Positions 22,790 through 33,755 of a DNA stretch of 64,000 nucleotides are shown piece after piece (within the stretch, counting starts at the first letter, position 1; each line of letters opens with the position of its first letter). The DNA comes from Opisthorchis felineus (lineage: Eukaryota > Platyhelminthes > Trematoda > Opisthorchiida > Opisthorchiidae), in contig SJOL01008888.1 in the NCBI GenBank assembly GCA_004794785.1, positions 234,815 through 298,814 on the forward strand. Direction: 5' to 3'. The notes under the pieces are model-generated. The model was not told the DNA's origin and searched no databases. It saw nothing but the letters and a program-made list of their open reading frames with translations. The position numbers and the translations under genes are program-made.

Positions 22790-24427
22790 ACTACACGGAG
22801 ATCAAGGTGGAGGCATGTTGACTCTATGTTATGCCGCACGGACCCTGTTTTAAACTATCCTAGTTTATTTTCAACAGCACCGAAAATACATTTTTCAAAG
22901 AGCCGTTCAGATGGAGAGAGCAGGTGTTTAGTTCAATTATTAGCTTGAACATTTAGATAAATCCTCACGTACTTAAGCTATTCCGGTGACATTTAATGCA
23001 TTCCTAGCACCTGTCCTTTTGTAACGGTAATCGTTCAAACACACACACACACACGCTTCCGGTGTATAGCTGCGATGCTACCCGAAAGAAGCACCTGTCT
23101 TCTGGTTTTTATCCACACTCTGGCACAACGTTCTTTCACCTCCAGGCAGAAATAACATCAGTGTGACTTCCACGCAACGAAAATGGCCGCAATATTGTTT
23201 CAGTTCCACTTGCGGGACTCTTTTCAGGCCGCGAAAACGATGTATTTCATCAATGAAATGACCTGCCGCGGTGAGTTGTTCCAATGTGTTGTCCAGTACT
23301 GAGACTCAACTGGAAGTTTGAGTTGCATAACCACCCAACGACTAAAAACCAAAGTGTCTGACCTTTTCTCAAGGCATCATCCAAATCAATGTATCTTAGA
23401 GATATCACCTACTCAATTGGCATTCTCGAATGAACTCAAATGCATCTACCGTAAGCATTTTTCCAGTGTACTGCAGAAACGTTCTGGAGGGTCGGCAAGC
23501 CTCAGTGCTATTTAGATAACCATGAATGGTACGTTTGTGGAATAAAAGAAGATAAACGCCCTCCACCAATTTCCGTCACACCATTCTGTAGCAAATGATT
23601 CTTCGTTGACGGCTAGACGGATTGAGTTGTAAAGCAGCATAGGAACTGCGCAGTTTCCGTCTATTATCCGTCTAAGTCACGTGCCTCGGAATCAATGCAG
23701 TGGGTAATTGTGTTGACTGCCTGGCCCATGTGATATCTTGTCCCAGCGACTTACAAATGTTAGGTTCTGCTAGGCAAAATCCGCTTTTTCCACCGGCCAG
23801 AGTGGTTTACATTACCCACATAAAAGAAAGAAATATTAGGTCATGTGGAGTACTAAACAAGCTTTCATTCAAGAGAATGTGTTCAGGCAGGGGAGAAACG
23901 AAGAAAACTGGAACACACTGAAACCAGTATGGACAAATTAATGGTAAATTTAATCTGACCGAACAAGGACAGCAACCACTTTGAGACATTGTTGCCTAAA
24001 AAAATCATTGATGCTTGAACTCATCAGCCATTTACAAAGCGTGGGGATAAAACACTGAATGTGGTAGACGAATCAGTCGGGGGACGTTTTATCATGTGGA
24101 ACAGAAGGATATTTTTCTAACGAAACGCGGTGGAGAAGCGACGAGAAAGAAAACTTTTGGTAACCGAATACTACTACAAAGAGTGTCTTATCGACGTTTT
24201 GTACTTTTGCACTTATTCTGTTAAGTCCCTTAACTAGTGGTGCCTACCGTAAACTACATCATATTTAACTGGGCACGTTGACAACAGCTAAACAGCTCCA
24301 TCTATCCATGAATCGAAGAATAACACAGAAAGAAGCTACAAAAAACCTGTGGGGGTTACTTTCCTCTGATATCATGTTTACATGCAGATAAGAGCGCATG
24401 CGCGTTTATCAGGCACGCTTTAGTGTC
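22790..24427. other. Unassigned; AC microsatellite
   Basis: A short AC tract lies near 23038-23054. No gene is recognised. Confidence 0.35.
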
Positions 24428-24610
24428 ACTCTTCGAGGGGCTCACCAGGTTGGCCGAGTTTCCGAGTTTTTACCAACGACAACATGTACGTATGCTGCGA
24501 CCGACACCCCTTTACACTTAGGTTCGAGTTGATTGGTGACTTAGCTGAGATCCACCCGGTTCACAAATTCTGCTTCATATTTCAGTTGGAATGAATTTCA
24601 AGACAACGAA
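24428..24610 (-). mobile_element. Hammerhead repeat fragment
   Basis: The antisense strand shows GGGGCTCACCAGG next to CCGAGTTTCCGAG, the stem II and stem I neighbourhood of the family, with a changed core (CTGGTGAG). Body sequence (CATATTTCAGTTGGAATGA) follows at the right. Confidence 0.5.
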
Positions 24611-24639
24611 GTATTTTTTCACTTGTGATTTCATCTTTT

Positions 24640-24870
24640 TAGTGAAACCAATCTATGCTGAAAAGCTTAGAAGCACCGTACAACTGTTTGATTCTTGTTG
24701 GGGATCATAAGCGGTAAGCATCCCAAGAAACTCAGCGAGTTTCGAACCCGTCATCTCCCGGCTAGCTGTTTAAACACTTAACCATTCAACCATGATGGGC
24801 TGATAAGCGGCCGTTAGACAGGATTTAGCGCAACTCACCCTCCAATCACGAAACCACACTACGCGGTCAC
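24640..24870 (-). mobile_element. tRNA-derived SINE copy (family 1)
   Basis: On the minus strand an A box (TGGTTGAATGGTTAAGTG) and B box (GGGTTCGAAACTC) are spaced as in a tRNA gene, with GCCGGGAGATGAC between. The tail (GATCCCCAACAAGAATC, then CTAAGCTTTTCAGCATAG) matches other copies. This is the best-preserved family 1 head and defines the family as Pol III derived. Confidence 0.75.
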
Positions 24871-25279
24871 GTATTGACTGGCTCTTTGACTTTGCAGGTG
24901 GAAGCTGCTCTCGCTGTGTGAATTATTCTCCTCACACTAGCAACAAACCTCTATTAAGTAATTGATCAGGTGGCTGTAGATATGTCCGCCGAGTTTGGAA
25001 ACTGACTGGAGGATGCATCGTCACTTTTCGGAACGTGGACCACGATGCAATGCAGATCGCGAGAGGACCAAGCAGAAGAGGAAATAATGGACGACAATTC
25101 CAACATATAGTGTGGCAATCGAACACAAGAAATACGGACCACAACGCAACATAACTCACAGTCAGGCCAATCACACTCTAAGTGTGATGATTATCAATAG
25201 CCAACCAGGTTAAAGCTCAAAGCTGCTCTTTACAGGCCTTATAAGCGTAGGCACAAAGAGAAAAACTAGCCACCCAACA
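24871..25279. other. Unassigned intergenic
   Basis: An open minus-strand frame (24932-25174) has no recognised domain. Confidence 0.3.
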
Positions 25280-25325
25280 GTGCACTGAAGATATCTTTTC
25301 GACTGGTGACGAAACGTATGCAACT
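25280..25325 (+). ncRNA. PLE-type hammerhead, core intact
   Basis: The order is GCA, CTGAAGA, stem II region ending CTGGTGAC, GAAA, ACGT, cleavage triplet GTA, then TGC. CTGAAGA fits CUGANGA, GAAA is intact, the triplet obeys NUH, and GCA/TGC can start stem I. Stem II is weak, with mismatches and wobbles on the left strand. It is isolated from any PLE coding sequence. Confidence 0.55.
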
Positions 25326-28300
25326 CATTTGCCAAGCTTGGCAAACGGATCAATCAACCACCACCTTATCAATTATCAAAGAATTCACCTGACCTACAAA
25401 TATTCCGGCACATTAGAAACGTCAGTTTGTTCACCAACTTCACTAGCTACACCCTTGAATCTAATTATTGTATGTGGAAAACACATGGCCTTGTGAAAGT
25501 ATACACAAGTTGTTTTTCTCAATGATGTTTTGGCCAAACACAGGGTCAAAATCTTTCCATTTCCACTCAGATTGAAAAACGCTACTAACAGAAAGGCTTT
25601 TGTAAAAAAGGTTTGGCAGTTGTAATCGGGTGTAATCTAGTGTCGTGACTACCCTACCCTCTGCAGACACCTAGTAAGGATAATTCGCACTATACCGTGC
25701 AAGATCCGCCCGTGTCAACCGACATCCCTTCTACATCTGATGTGACTTTCCGTGATTTTAACATCTAAACAAACAGGACAGCGAAGGAGTAATCGAGGAT
25801 GGGACTATGTATCTGTTAGTACAGATTTAAACCTAGTTGACTATGATGGCGGATTAAATGATGCACAAGTCCTTCTTTTAAACTACGAATCAGTATTTTT
25901 TTTGAACCATTAAGTCCCGTTGTAAAGGGAGTTCCTCATATAATGGACGTGTGATTCTCGGTCAATAGCATTCCCATTCGTCAAAAAACAGTTGTCTGAT
26001 TCATCTACGGATCAGGGCTAATCTTCAAAATAGATGAGCGCGCTGTCGACAAACTCACAGCTTTTTTACTGGCGCCGTTCTTGACCTATGTAATTGCAAA
26101 TACGATCATTAATTGTCTCTCTTGGTTACACCCCACTTTGACCACAACCTGATTGTGGGCGCCTACTCCACACACACACACACATTCTAAGCGTACCCAT
26201 GGAATCTCGGGAACTAATTAATATGCCAGGTCAACAAGTATCGAGTAGACGAGGATTTCTAGCGAGTCCATTTATTTTGTTCTGCACTCACTTCTAGTTC
26301 GGTGTGACAAACGCGGTATCATGGGGGACTAATCAATAGCCGGAGCACAATGTGTTAGATCGATCTCCATGACCGTGGTGGTCTCCAAAAGAAATTTGAC
26401 CAATATGGCCCAGATTTTGGACCAGTGATCGATCGTTTCAGTACAACTGAGCATCAACTAGTGTTAGTCCCATGCGGCGTTGAAACGGTTGTTTGACACA
26501 GTCGGTGGTTTTGGAACTTTGAGGACTCTCGAGAGTAAGTGATTAGGTGCGTGGTTGAAGTGGGCTTGAGTGTAAGACAGAAGACAAAAAGGAACAGCGC
26601 GCTATCTACAAGTTATTGTCACTGAAGATAAAGGACCAGACAATCAATCAATACCCTAGTTATTCTGGTTTTGTTATATGATACCCTGGGGATTGTTTTA
26701 AATCTTCAGGATAAGACGGAACGTCATGCATAACCAGGTTGATCTATCCCCATCAGAAAATCTTTCTGCTAAATCGTTTCCTAATGTTTTTCCTAACTTT
26801 TACGAGGATTCACTCGGTTAGTACCCGAACTGATGGGTTGGTATGGAGTAGCGGACATGACTGTACACTGATCTGGTTTCTCAAATCAATGATAATACGC
26901 ACAACGACGCACTACTCAGTGGATCGAGACAGCAACTGCTGCAATGGTCACGTGCCTTCAAAGGGAAACGTTCCAATCAAAATTAATGACATAAACTCGC
27001 TGACGTGAGATTTCCGTTTTTTTTCTGATGCAAGTAAGAAAAAACAACTAGAAGGAACAAAGGCTCAAAGCACTCTAAAATTCGAAAAATATTCTATTCG
27101 TGTGGTGGATTTCACCCATAAATATATTGATTACGAGATCTACATTAGGCTACATTAGGCTATCAAAGATGGTGCGAAATTTGAATATATTCTTTAGAGT
27201 TGTCAGTTAAATCACACGTGCAGAAAAGTGTTTAATCACAGCAAAATTGACAACCACTGTTAATGTAAGTTCGTCCGTTTACAGTGGTCCAAATATCGTT
27301 GGGTGTCCCAAATTGCACGGTATCGTCGAGGAAGTAGCGCTGGCATGCAAAGACGTATTTTTCAGTGGGTAAAAAATGGAATCTTTTATTTTTCTACGGT
27401 GATGCTATCCAATTTCGGGCGGTCTGACTTGGTCGGGCCATGTGGTGGTCAGCTTCGATAAAGGTTGTTTCCGACATCCAGTTCTGTTGGTTCAAATCAT
27501 AAGGGGCAGAGTTTTTTGTTAAACTCCACCGCAAGTAATGGACCAAAGACAACGTGAACTTGACTGATCAGCTTAAAAAAATGCCAGGCAGAGCATCAAG
27601 GGATTCTGCTGTATGCTTTCAATGAAGTATGGCTTGTGGAGACCTCAAAACTACCACAAATGAACTAGAATTACCAGGCTGCTAAAAGGTAGTGTCATTG
27701 CTTCCGGTTGTTCGTTCACCACCGGGCGAATAAAATGTATTTTAAATTTGCTAAGGATGTATACAACTTGTCAAGCAATGTCACGCGACGTCTGGAAGAA
27801 CCAATCGCATTATGCAATAAAGTGGCAGCATTGAATAAAAAAGGGGACTATAAGAAAGATGGTAGACAGTAGGGTCTCAGCTTGTGGCTTGTGAAAATAA
27901 CTACTGATGAAATGCGAAAGACTTTATATATATANTATATATAAAGCTCGCATTCGAGTGGTTCTGGCCGTACTCATTTTGAGTACGCCTAAAAAGGATC
28001 GACAATTCCCAAAAATTAGGTGTGTTCCTGAACCTTCTCAGACAAACCTCCTTTGGGTCCCCAAAAACAGATGCCTAACAAGAAATGCATCGATTAGAGC
28101 ACCATCGATTTTCGTGTAACCAAAAATGCTTGTCTACTGATCGAGCCATAGAATCATCCACCCAACTCCTCGTAACTGATCATCAACTTCAAGACTGGCT
28201 GTTGAGATACTTGCAATCATCAGCTACGCATCATCACCCTCCTTCTCTAATCCTGCCTTGTGGGAGTTGTTTTTCGTAAAGGTGATCAGTTTACCTCCAT

Positions 28301-28699
28301 TTGGCAGACAATATTTTTTTTACCTGAGGATTTAGTCTCCATAAGTAGAAATGGCTAATAGAGTTTTGTGCTCACTCAAACTTTTCCGCTTTAGGTCCCT
28401 TTAAGCAACCCGTTCCTGCCTTGTTTCAATGTTCAGGGTCACTGTAATTTAATATTAGCAGGTGAAAAAACCTTCCATTTAAGACATGAATTAGACCAAT
28501 CACTTGTTCTTAGAGCAACGTTTAACGCGACAAAATCAGCCATTCTTGGGCTTGTGGTGTTTTCTTCAAAAATACCTACCCGTTTTTCGCTCAGCCACTC
28601 ACAACCCAAGTGAACGTCGCGGGAGATTACCGAAAAAGGCGACTGATTTCGAGGCATCACTGTTTTCAAAACCAAACCACAATTGAGACTCAGTTCTTT
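25326..28699. other. Unassigned; one undetermined base
   Basis: An N interrupts a TA repeat at 27935. A short CA tract lies near 26165-26183. Several open segments with splice-like ends occur (about 26807-27004 and 28085-28613), but they are open on both strands or cannot be chained reliably. Confidence 0.35.
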
Positions 28700-28719
28700 T
28701 GGCTAACATAAGGTTGACG

Positions 28720-28812
28720 GAAACCCTGGACTGCGTCTACCTGATGAGCCCGAAGGAGAGCGAAACCGGTCGTGGGCTGTCGGAGGATCTTCAGCAACCT
28801 TATGACTAGTGA
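28720..28812 (+). ncRNA. Hammerhead ribozyme with canonical core
   Basis: The core CTGATGA, GAAA and cleavage triplet GTC are all canonical. Stem I pairs GTCTAC with GTGGGC (six pairs, two wobbles). Stem II is GCCC/GAGC with one mismatch. Stem III is the palindrome ACCGGT without loop nucleotides, so it should form between two molecules rather than as a hairpin. Cleavage is expected between 28771 and 28772. This is the only copy in the window in which every core position of this family is intact together with a C at the cleavage site. Confidence 0.8.
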
Positions 28813-29014
28813 ATTACGTCTATACATGTATCGCGATATCTCGAATATCGTACCAACTGAAAAATGAGGCTGCCAGGTGCACCACATTTAGTTGATTAAA
28901 AAACGTCAGAAACGAGAGATTTAGCTAGGTTCTAGGCGAGTCTCTCGTCAAAACCAACTTGGTATGCAAATGAGTGTATTTGTCGAAATCTGTCCAATTC
29001 GGGTTCAAGTAGAG

Positions 29015-29115
29015 GTTGACGGAACCTCGAGGACTGCGCCTACCTGATGAACCCAAAGAAAGGAGAAACCGGCCGTGGGCTGTCGAAGAGTTCCCAGCAA
29101 TCTTGTGAGTAGTTT
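29015..29115 (+). ncRNA. Hammerhead ribozyme, cleavage-site base changed
   Basis: CTGATGA and GAAA are intact and stem I (GCCTAC with GTGGGC) is strong. Stem II is weak (ACCC with GGA). The stem III sequence is ACCGGC, which loses the A-U pair next to the scissile bond. Cleavage is probably poor. Confidence 0.7.
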
Positions 29116-29137
29116 CCTCTGTGAAAATGTCAATCCG

Positions 29138-29157
29138 TTTTTTTTTGGGGGGGGGGG
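29138..29157. repeat. T9-G11 homopolymer run
   Basis: Nine T are followed directly by eleven G, shortly after the end of the tandem hammerhead repeat. It may be an insertion footprint or a sequencing-sensitive tract. Confidence 0.95.
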
Positions 29158-29594
29158 TGAAACATACCTATATTGTTTTTTAATTTGTGCATAACAATTC
29201 GTAATTTGTTAATTCTACCAACGTTTACTCTGCGATGAATTAGTTCCTAAACGTTTGGCTGATTAGTCGACAACTGTGACGAGGTTTTAGCCTAATCGTT
29301 GCGTAATTTGCCTTTCTACGGAGGAATGCAAACTTTAGTCGATTACGTCTTCCTTACTCCAAAACTTATTGGACGTTCATCAACAACTTGTCGACAACCG
29401 TTGCAAATTTCACCAGGTTATGGGCGTGACTAGTCTCTCTACCTTGGTTAAGTTCCGTCTGCTATACAACCGATCATGCCCAAAAACTCACCGTGTCCAA
29501 AATCCGTAGCAGTCTGATGTGCTCTGTACACACAACGGCGCACCACGACTTTTACTCAATGGTTGGGCGTGTTTATAACACGCCCGAGAGAACT

Positions 29595-29869
29595 GATGAG
29601 TGTTTCATTTTCTCTCAACCGTCCCAAACATATGCGTGAAATCGGGAAAACACTGTCCACAAACAAACCATGTGTAGTTGTTGCAGGTGAGCAGACGAGT
29701 AGCAAGATCGGGGGTGTTTTTCGTCTGTTGCATCTTGACTTTTTCGCTGGCATGCTTAATTATGTGTGATGAATTTTCAGTTGAGGAAGGAAAACTCTCT
29801 GGGCTAGTGTCTGACAGATTTGCAGCAGGTGATGGGAGCCACACCGAAAAAGTCCACACAGTGGTATAA
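29595..29869 (+). CDS. Possible small two-exon gene or 3' end of a gene
   Basis: An open frame passes ATG at 29595 and runs to TTGTTGCAG at 29686, followed by a strong donor (GTGAGC). A 94-nt intron ends in GATGAATTTTCAG, a good acceptor, and the frame resumes in the same phase at 29781 to TAA at 29867. The product would be 59 residues if that ATG is the start, ending SDRFAAGDGSHTEKVHTVV; the frame is open upstream to about 29518, so the protein may begin in an earlier exon. No domain is recognised. Other frames are also open in exon 1, so chance is a real possibility. Confidence 0.25.
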
Positions 29870-30968
29870 TTTGGAGGTACATTGGACGCAATATCTTACT
29901 TAGCTGCACTCACTGCTAATCAAACTACTTGGAACTCGTGAACAAAGGCAAGCATACCGAAATCGCAAGATTAGGTCACTGAAGAGAGAAGAGATGAAAT
30001 TTTCTACCAATGTGCACTGCAAGTGTCAGTCTGGCACGGGTAATATTCTGCGTGGAAAACTTTCCGGGTTCACCGTCTTTCTTAAAATGATTCACCTACA
30101 CACAGTTTATCAAGACAAAGAGAGAAGGCGAATGTTACGGTATGCTGATGTTCCAATTAGTTCTTTTCCAATCGTTTACGCAAAACCATCCCATGGTAAT
30201 AATAACTCAAGTGCTTTGGTAAAGGTCACAAACGTCAAAGGGATTGGGAAATATAGCCATATTAACTAGGTTTGCCGAGCCAACATCTTTTCTGCCTTTG
30301 GTGCCGGATGCGAAATTTATATGAATTAGAATGAGAAAATGTGGACATTGTCAATTCATCACCTTGAAAATGAACTCTGGACCCTGTATTATCCGTTGAA
30401 ATACAACCGTTTGCGATTTAATCGAGAGCATTCGGCAACATTTGCTCCCTCAGTCATTCTAGTAAGTATTCAGGGTCCTGGGGAATCAGTCGGTCCTCTT
30501 TTCTGCTACGTAGGCGCGACTGCGGTTACAAAACTAAGCAGCAGAATAAACCGGAGACTGGTTCAGCGGACCCCCGAACAAATTCAATGAAAAGATGTAT
30601 AGTTTAGCAAAACCCTATTAGCAAAATTGAAACAGGGAGTCCCTTGTCGATTTTGGGAAAACGGGGGTTTGAACACGGACACAGTGCAGCGAAAATCAAG
30701 CACGCAACCTCTTGCCTAGCGAGTGAGTGCTGTACTAGCTAAGTTGCAACGGACGATGCCTCGTGTCACACATGTTACCTGAGTTCACAATGATTCCCCA
30801 CATCTCCATTTAGTGGGTCAAGAACATAGGTCTGTCATTGCCAGCTATTTAGTAAATTCCACAGTGGGCCAGAGGCATAGTTCGCCCAGATGCTCAAAGA
30901 GTATCGGTCTTGAATAGACGTGGGAAGGACGGTGATGCAAAAGATCTTGAATTTTTACCCAAGGACAT
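29870..30968. other. Unassigned intergenic
   Basis: Open frames at 29994-30269 and 30339-30590 have no recognised domain or strong splice sites. Confidence 0.3.
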
Positions 30969-31070
30969 AAAATGTAAAAATTCAGAGTCCGCAGAACTCG
31001 AACCTGCGACCTGATTAGTGCGCTACTGCCTTGCCAGTTGTTAAACATTTGGTCACTGCGGATCATCCAG
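30969..31070 (-). mobile_element. tRNA-like sequence, probably SINE head
   Basis: The minus strand has a B box GGTTCGAGTTC and an A-box-like CTGGCAAGGCAGTAG upstream at tRNA-like spacing, and GCAG can pair with CTGC as a T stem. Acceptor-stem and anticodon pairing are poor, so I prefer a tRNA-derived repeat to a functional tRNA gene. Confidence 0.45.
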
Positions 31071-33370
31071 TTGACTTTAAGCCAACTTCACTGTGTTTCA
31101 ATGACTATTGTAGATTTTCGCCCTTTCCTAGGCTCTTTTCACCAATATGTGGCTGTTGACGTTATATATTTGAGACAAAATTTTTGACCTTGCCAAAAAT
31201 TTTCCTAAATATCTGAAGCTCACGGTTTTTTCTCCGCCAGCGTTGTATGTTACATATTGCCGGTTTTGCTCAAGAGGTTTTAAACGTAAATCAAAACATA
31301 TGTAACCTTTTTTCCAGCTGATGAAATGGATCAGAGTAACTCAGGTTTTTTCCGTGTTAGAAAATTTCAGCAAAACAAAACAAATATCATATCAGGCCCG
31401 GTCAGGTGCACTGGTCGAATAACTATCAAGCATTTTCTTGTGAACGTGAGCAGATTTATGCGCGTAAAACCTGAGCGTCTTAGATGAATGGGCACTAAGA
31501 AACAGTGATTTCCCAGCTGACCTGGAGAGCGTGTAGTCTCATTTATGAGGTAACACCGGGTTGTTTCGTAGACAAAATAGTTCGTTCCTGAAAGGGAATG
31601 TACAGTGAAACCCGTGCATTCGATCGTAATTTGGGGAAAAACTTTCATTAATAACTGTTCAGTCTCATACAGCCAATGCGTATCACCCTGATTTATATGT
31701 AAGTAATATATATTCCATTGAGTAGTACATTTTCCATCCTTTATCTGAATCACTGTTAATTTGCTTGGCACAGTTTCTCGTTGTTCTGCCTCACCACATT
31801 TCTATTACACCCTTAGTAACCACGACAATTTGTGTTCTTTTCGTACTAACATTACTCGACTTCTCTATGGAAATCAACCGTCTTAAATTGATACCATCTG
31901 GGATAGTGAGAACCACCAAGAAACAAAAAAAACTTCGAGGAGCAGTCATTCAACAACAGTTGACTCTATTTTGGAACACTATCAGATTTCACAAAGATGT
32001 GTTAGTTCTATAGACGAGATGTCTGAAAATAGCACGTTCAATATGCTTGCTGTCCATAATGAGCACAAAACATCGTATTGCAAGCAGTTTTTTTCATGAG
32101 ATGATACAATCAGACCTGACTGATGTGTGATTTACGTGTGCAATAATCGTCGTTGTTATATAAAGGATGACTGGAACCCCGACAGTTCCCCCAAATTTGC
32201 CGAAGGAAGATCATGATTTTCCCACGGAAACCACGGCAACAAAACTTTGACTTTTGGTTGCGACGGGAACGTTTTATAGCCATTTTTTTACAAAAGCATT
32301 CTGTAATGAGCCCTGCAGAATCATCGTTGAGAAAGCTGTATTTTGGATCCATTGTTTCGTTGACGCACTTGGCTTCCCACATCCACACTCGCTCAGAATG
32401 GACTAAAGTTCTTTTGGAGGCCACATAATAGGTATAGTAGTTGTCAACTATCCTAATAATTTATTAATATTTTCCGAGAAATCACCTTGAAAAACTGACA
32501 AATGTGAAGGTATTTTGGGGCCGAGGAAAGGTTACCTAGGCCTCAACGAGACTTTACTAGATGCTCGTTGATGTGCCGGCTCTCAGGAGGAAAACTTTAC
32601 ACCGAATTTCGTTGGAACGAGTTTGGAATAAATCACGCAGCCGTGGATTTGATTCATCTTTCAAACAGCATAATCAAACTGAAAGGAAGTCCTTCCACAG
32701 AATCCCCAACCACTTTTAAAGTAAAGCCGCATGCGATGGATAGGTTTCTGGCTGTTTACTCAGATTTTTTCAAATGCAGTCGTTATGTAAGAGTGTTGAC
32801 AACCATCCGAATTTGTCGACTACTTTTACATAGCCGGCGGCATTAAGTAGTGTGAGCACTGTCAAAACCAATTCATGTAGGGTGACAGTAATTTCCCAAA
32901 CAATTTATCATTCGTATTCTCTATTGATTGGCGAGTGTATAGGCAACATACTGTGCTAAGTGCCTACTTTTAATCAAGCGATTTATGAGCACAAGTTAAA
33001 AGAAGTGGAAATATGGACTAGCAATTTAGAGAAACAAAAAAAAGCCCAGAAGAAGCGATTTGTTAGTCAATAAAATGAGCCTTAACAGCAGGGACAACAA
33101 CACAAGCAAGATGATTTAGGAAAAAGACGAAAAACCTTCAACCTATAGCATGCGTTTCGAAAATGAGACTCGCACTACCATAGGTATGGTGCCGTTTGTG
33201 ACGCTTGAAACCGATGAAGACCATGTTTTAATACACAAAGTTGGTTGGAATATTTACGGTGTCAGTAGTTTGGGGAGATTTGGGAATTTTTAACGGGGAC
33301 TTCATCCTGCAAGTGAAAAAATTCGGAAAGCTCTGTACAGCTTCTTCATCCTTCTTGAGAATTATCAGCA
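31071..33370. other. Unassigned intergenic
   Basis: The longest open frame is 134 codons on the minus strand (31367-31771), without recognised domain or clear start. Nothing else is supported. Confidence 0.3.
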
Positions 33371-33374
33371 ACGA

Positions 33375-33600
33375 GTATCCCAAGAAACTCCAAGGAGTCC
33401 CGAACCCGCGAACTCCAGGTTAGTAGTTCGAACACTTAACTTTTCGGCGACTAGCAGCTAATCAACAATGTGATTAACACTTTTTCATGCATGAGGCGAA
33501 AGGCCACGGGTTCCTTGAGTTTCGTGAGATGCGCACTGCTCGCTATTCCCAACAAGGATGAATCCGCTGAAGAGTGCTTCACAAGATTAGCGAAATACAC
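33375..33600 (-). mobile_element. SINE family 1 copy with rearranged tail
   Basis: The left half is an antisense tRNA-like head (GAACCCGCGAACTCC, GTTCGAACACTTAAC). The right half is in the opposite orientation and carries TATTCCCAACAAGGATGAATC, the family tail. A hammerhead repeat copy begins directly at the right end. Confidence 0.55.
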
Positions 33601-33755
33601 TCATGTGCAATTTGGGTTGAAGTTGAACATAAGGTGGACGAAAACTCGGTGACTGCGCCAACCTGATTAGCCCCAAGAAGGGTGAAACTGGTCGTGGGCT
33701 GTCGAAGAATTTTTAATGACCTTGTGAGTAGTGTATTACGTCTATGCAGTGCTTC
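33585..33755 (+). mobile_element. Hammerhead repeat copy, sense
   Basis: Body (GCGAAATACACTCATGTGC, GCAATTTGGGTTGAAGT), then GTGGACGAAAACTCGG, the hammerhead, and the 3' signature CTTGTGAGTAGTGTATTACG. The tail end of the unit after the ribozyme is short. Confidence 0.7.
33632..33725 (+). ncRNA. Hammerhead ribozyme, position 8 changed
   Basis: The core box is CTGATTA instead of CTGATGA. The altered base corresponds to G8, which takes part in catalysis in characterised hammerheads, so this copy should be inactive. Stem II, GAAA, ACTGGT and the GTC triplet are otherwise in place. Confidence 0.65.

Larger units (their letters stand above)
28700..29115 (+). mobile_element. Tandem hammerhead repeat (retrozyme-like) with two ribozymes
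   Basis: The arrangement is hammerhead, body, hammerhead, all on the plus strand. The two predicted cleavage sites (after 28771 and after 29074) are 303 nt apart. The body carries the family landmarks CGATATCTCGAATATCG, AACGAGAGATTTAGC, GAGTCTCTCGTCAAAACC and ATGCAAATGAGTGTATTT. Both hammerheads have the same upstream start, AGGTTGACGGAA. There is no open frame. Two hammerheads flanking a unit of this size is the hallmark of retrozymes, non-autonomous elements whose transcripts yield unit-length circular RNA; that role is inferred. Confidence 0.8.

Noticed and set aside
26807..27004. Open 198-bp segment with a pyrimidine-rich acceptor and a GTGAGA donor (plus strand)
   Set aside because: No recognised domain, and several chaining options to downstream segments are equally possible.
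28085..28675. Overlapping open frames on both strands
   Set aside because: Two plus frames and one minus frame are all open and all look plausible, so no strand or model can be chosen.
30969..31070. Functional tRNA gene on the minus strand
   Set aside because: Good B box and T stem only; acceptor stem and anticodon arm are poor.
31367..31771. 134-codon open frame (minus strand)
   Set aside because: No domain, signal peptide or splice support.
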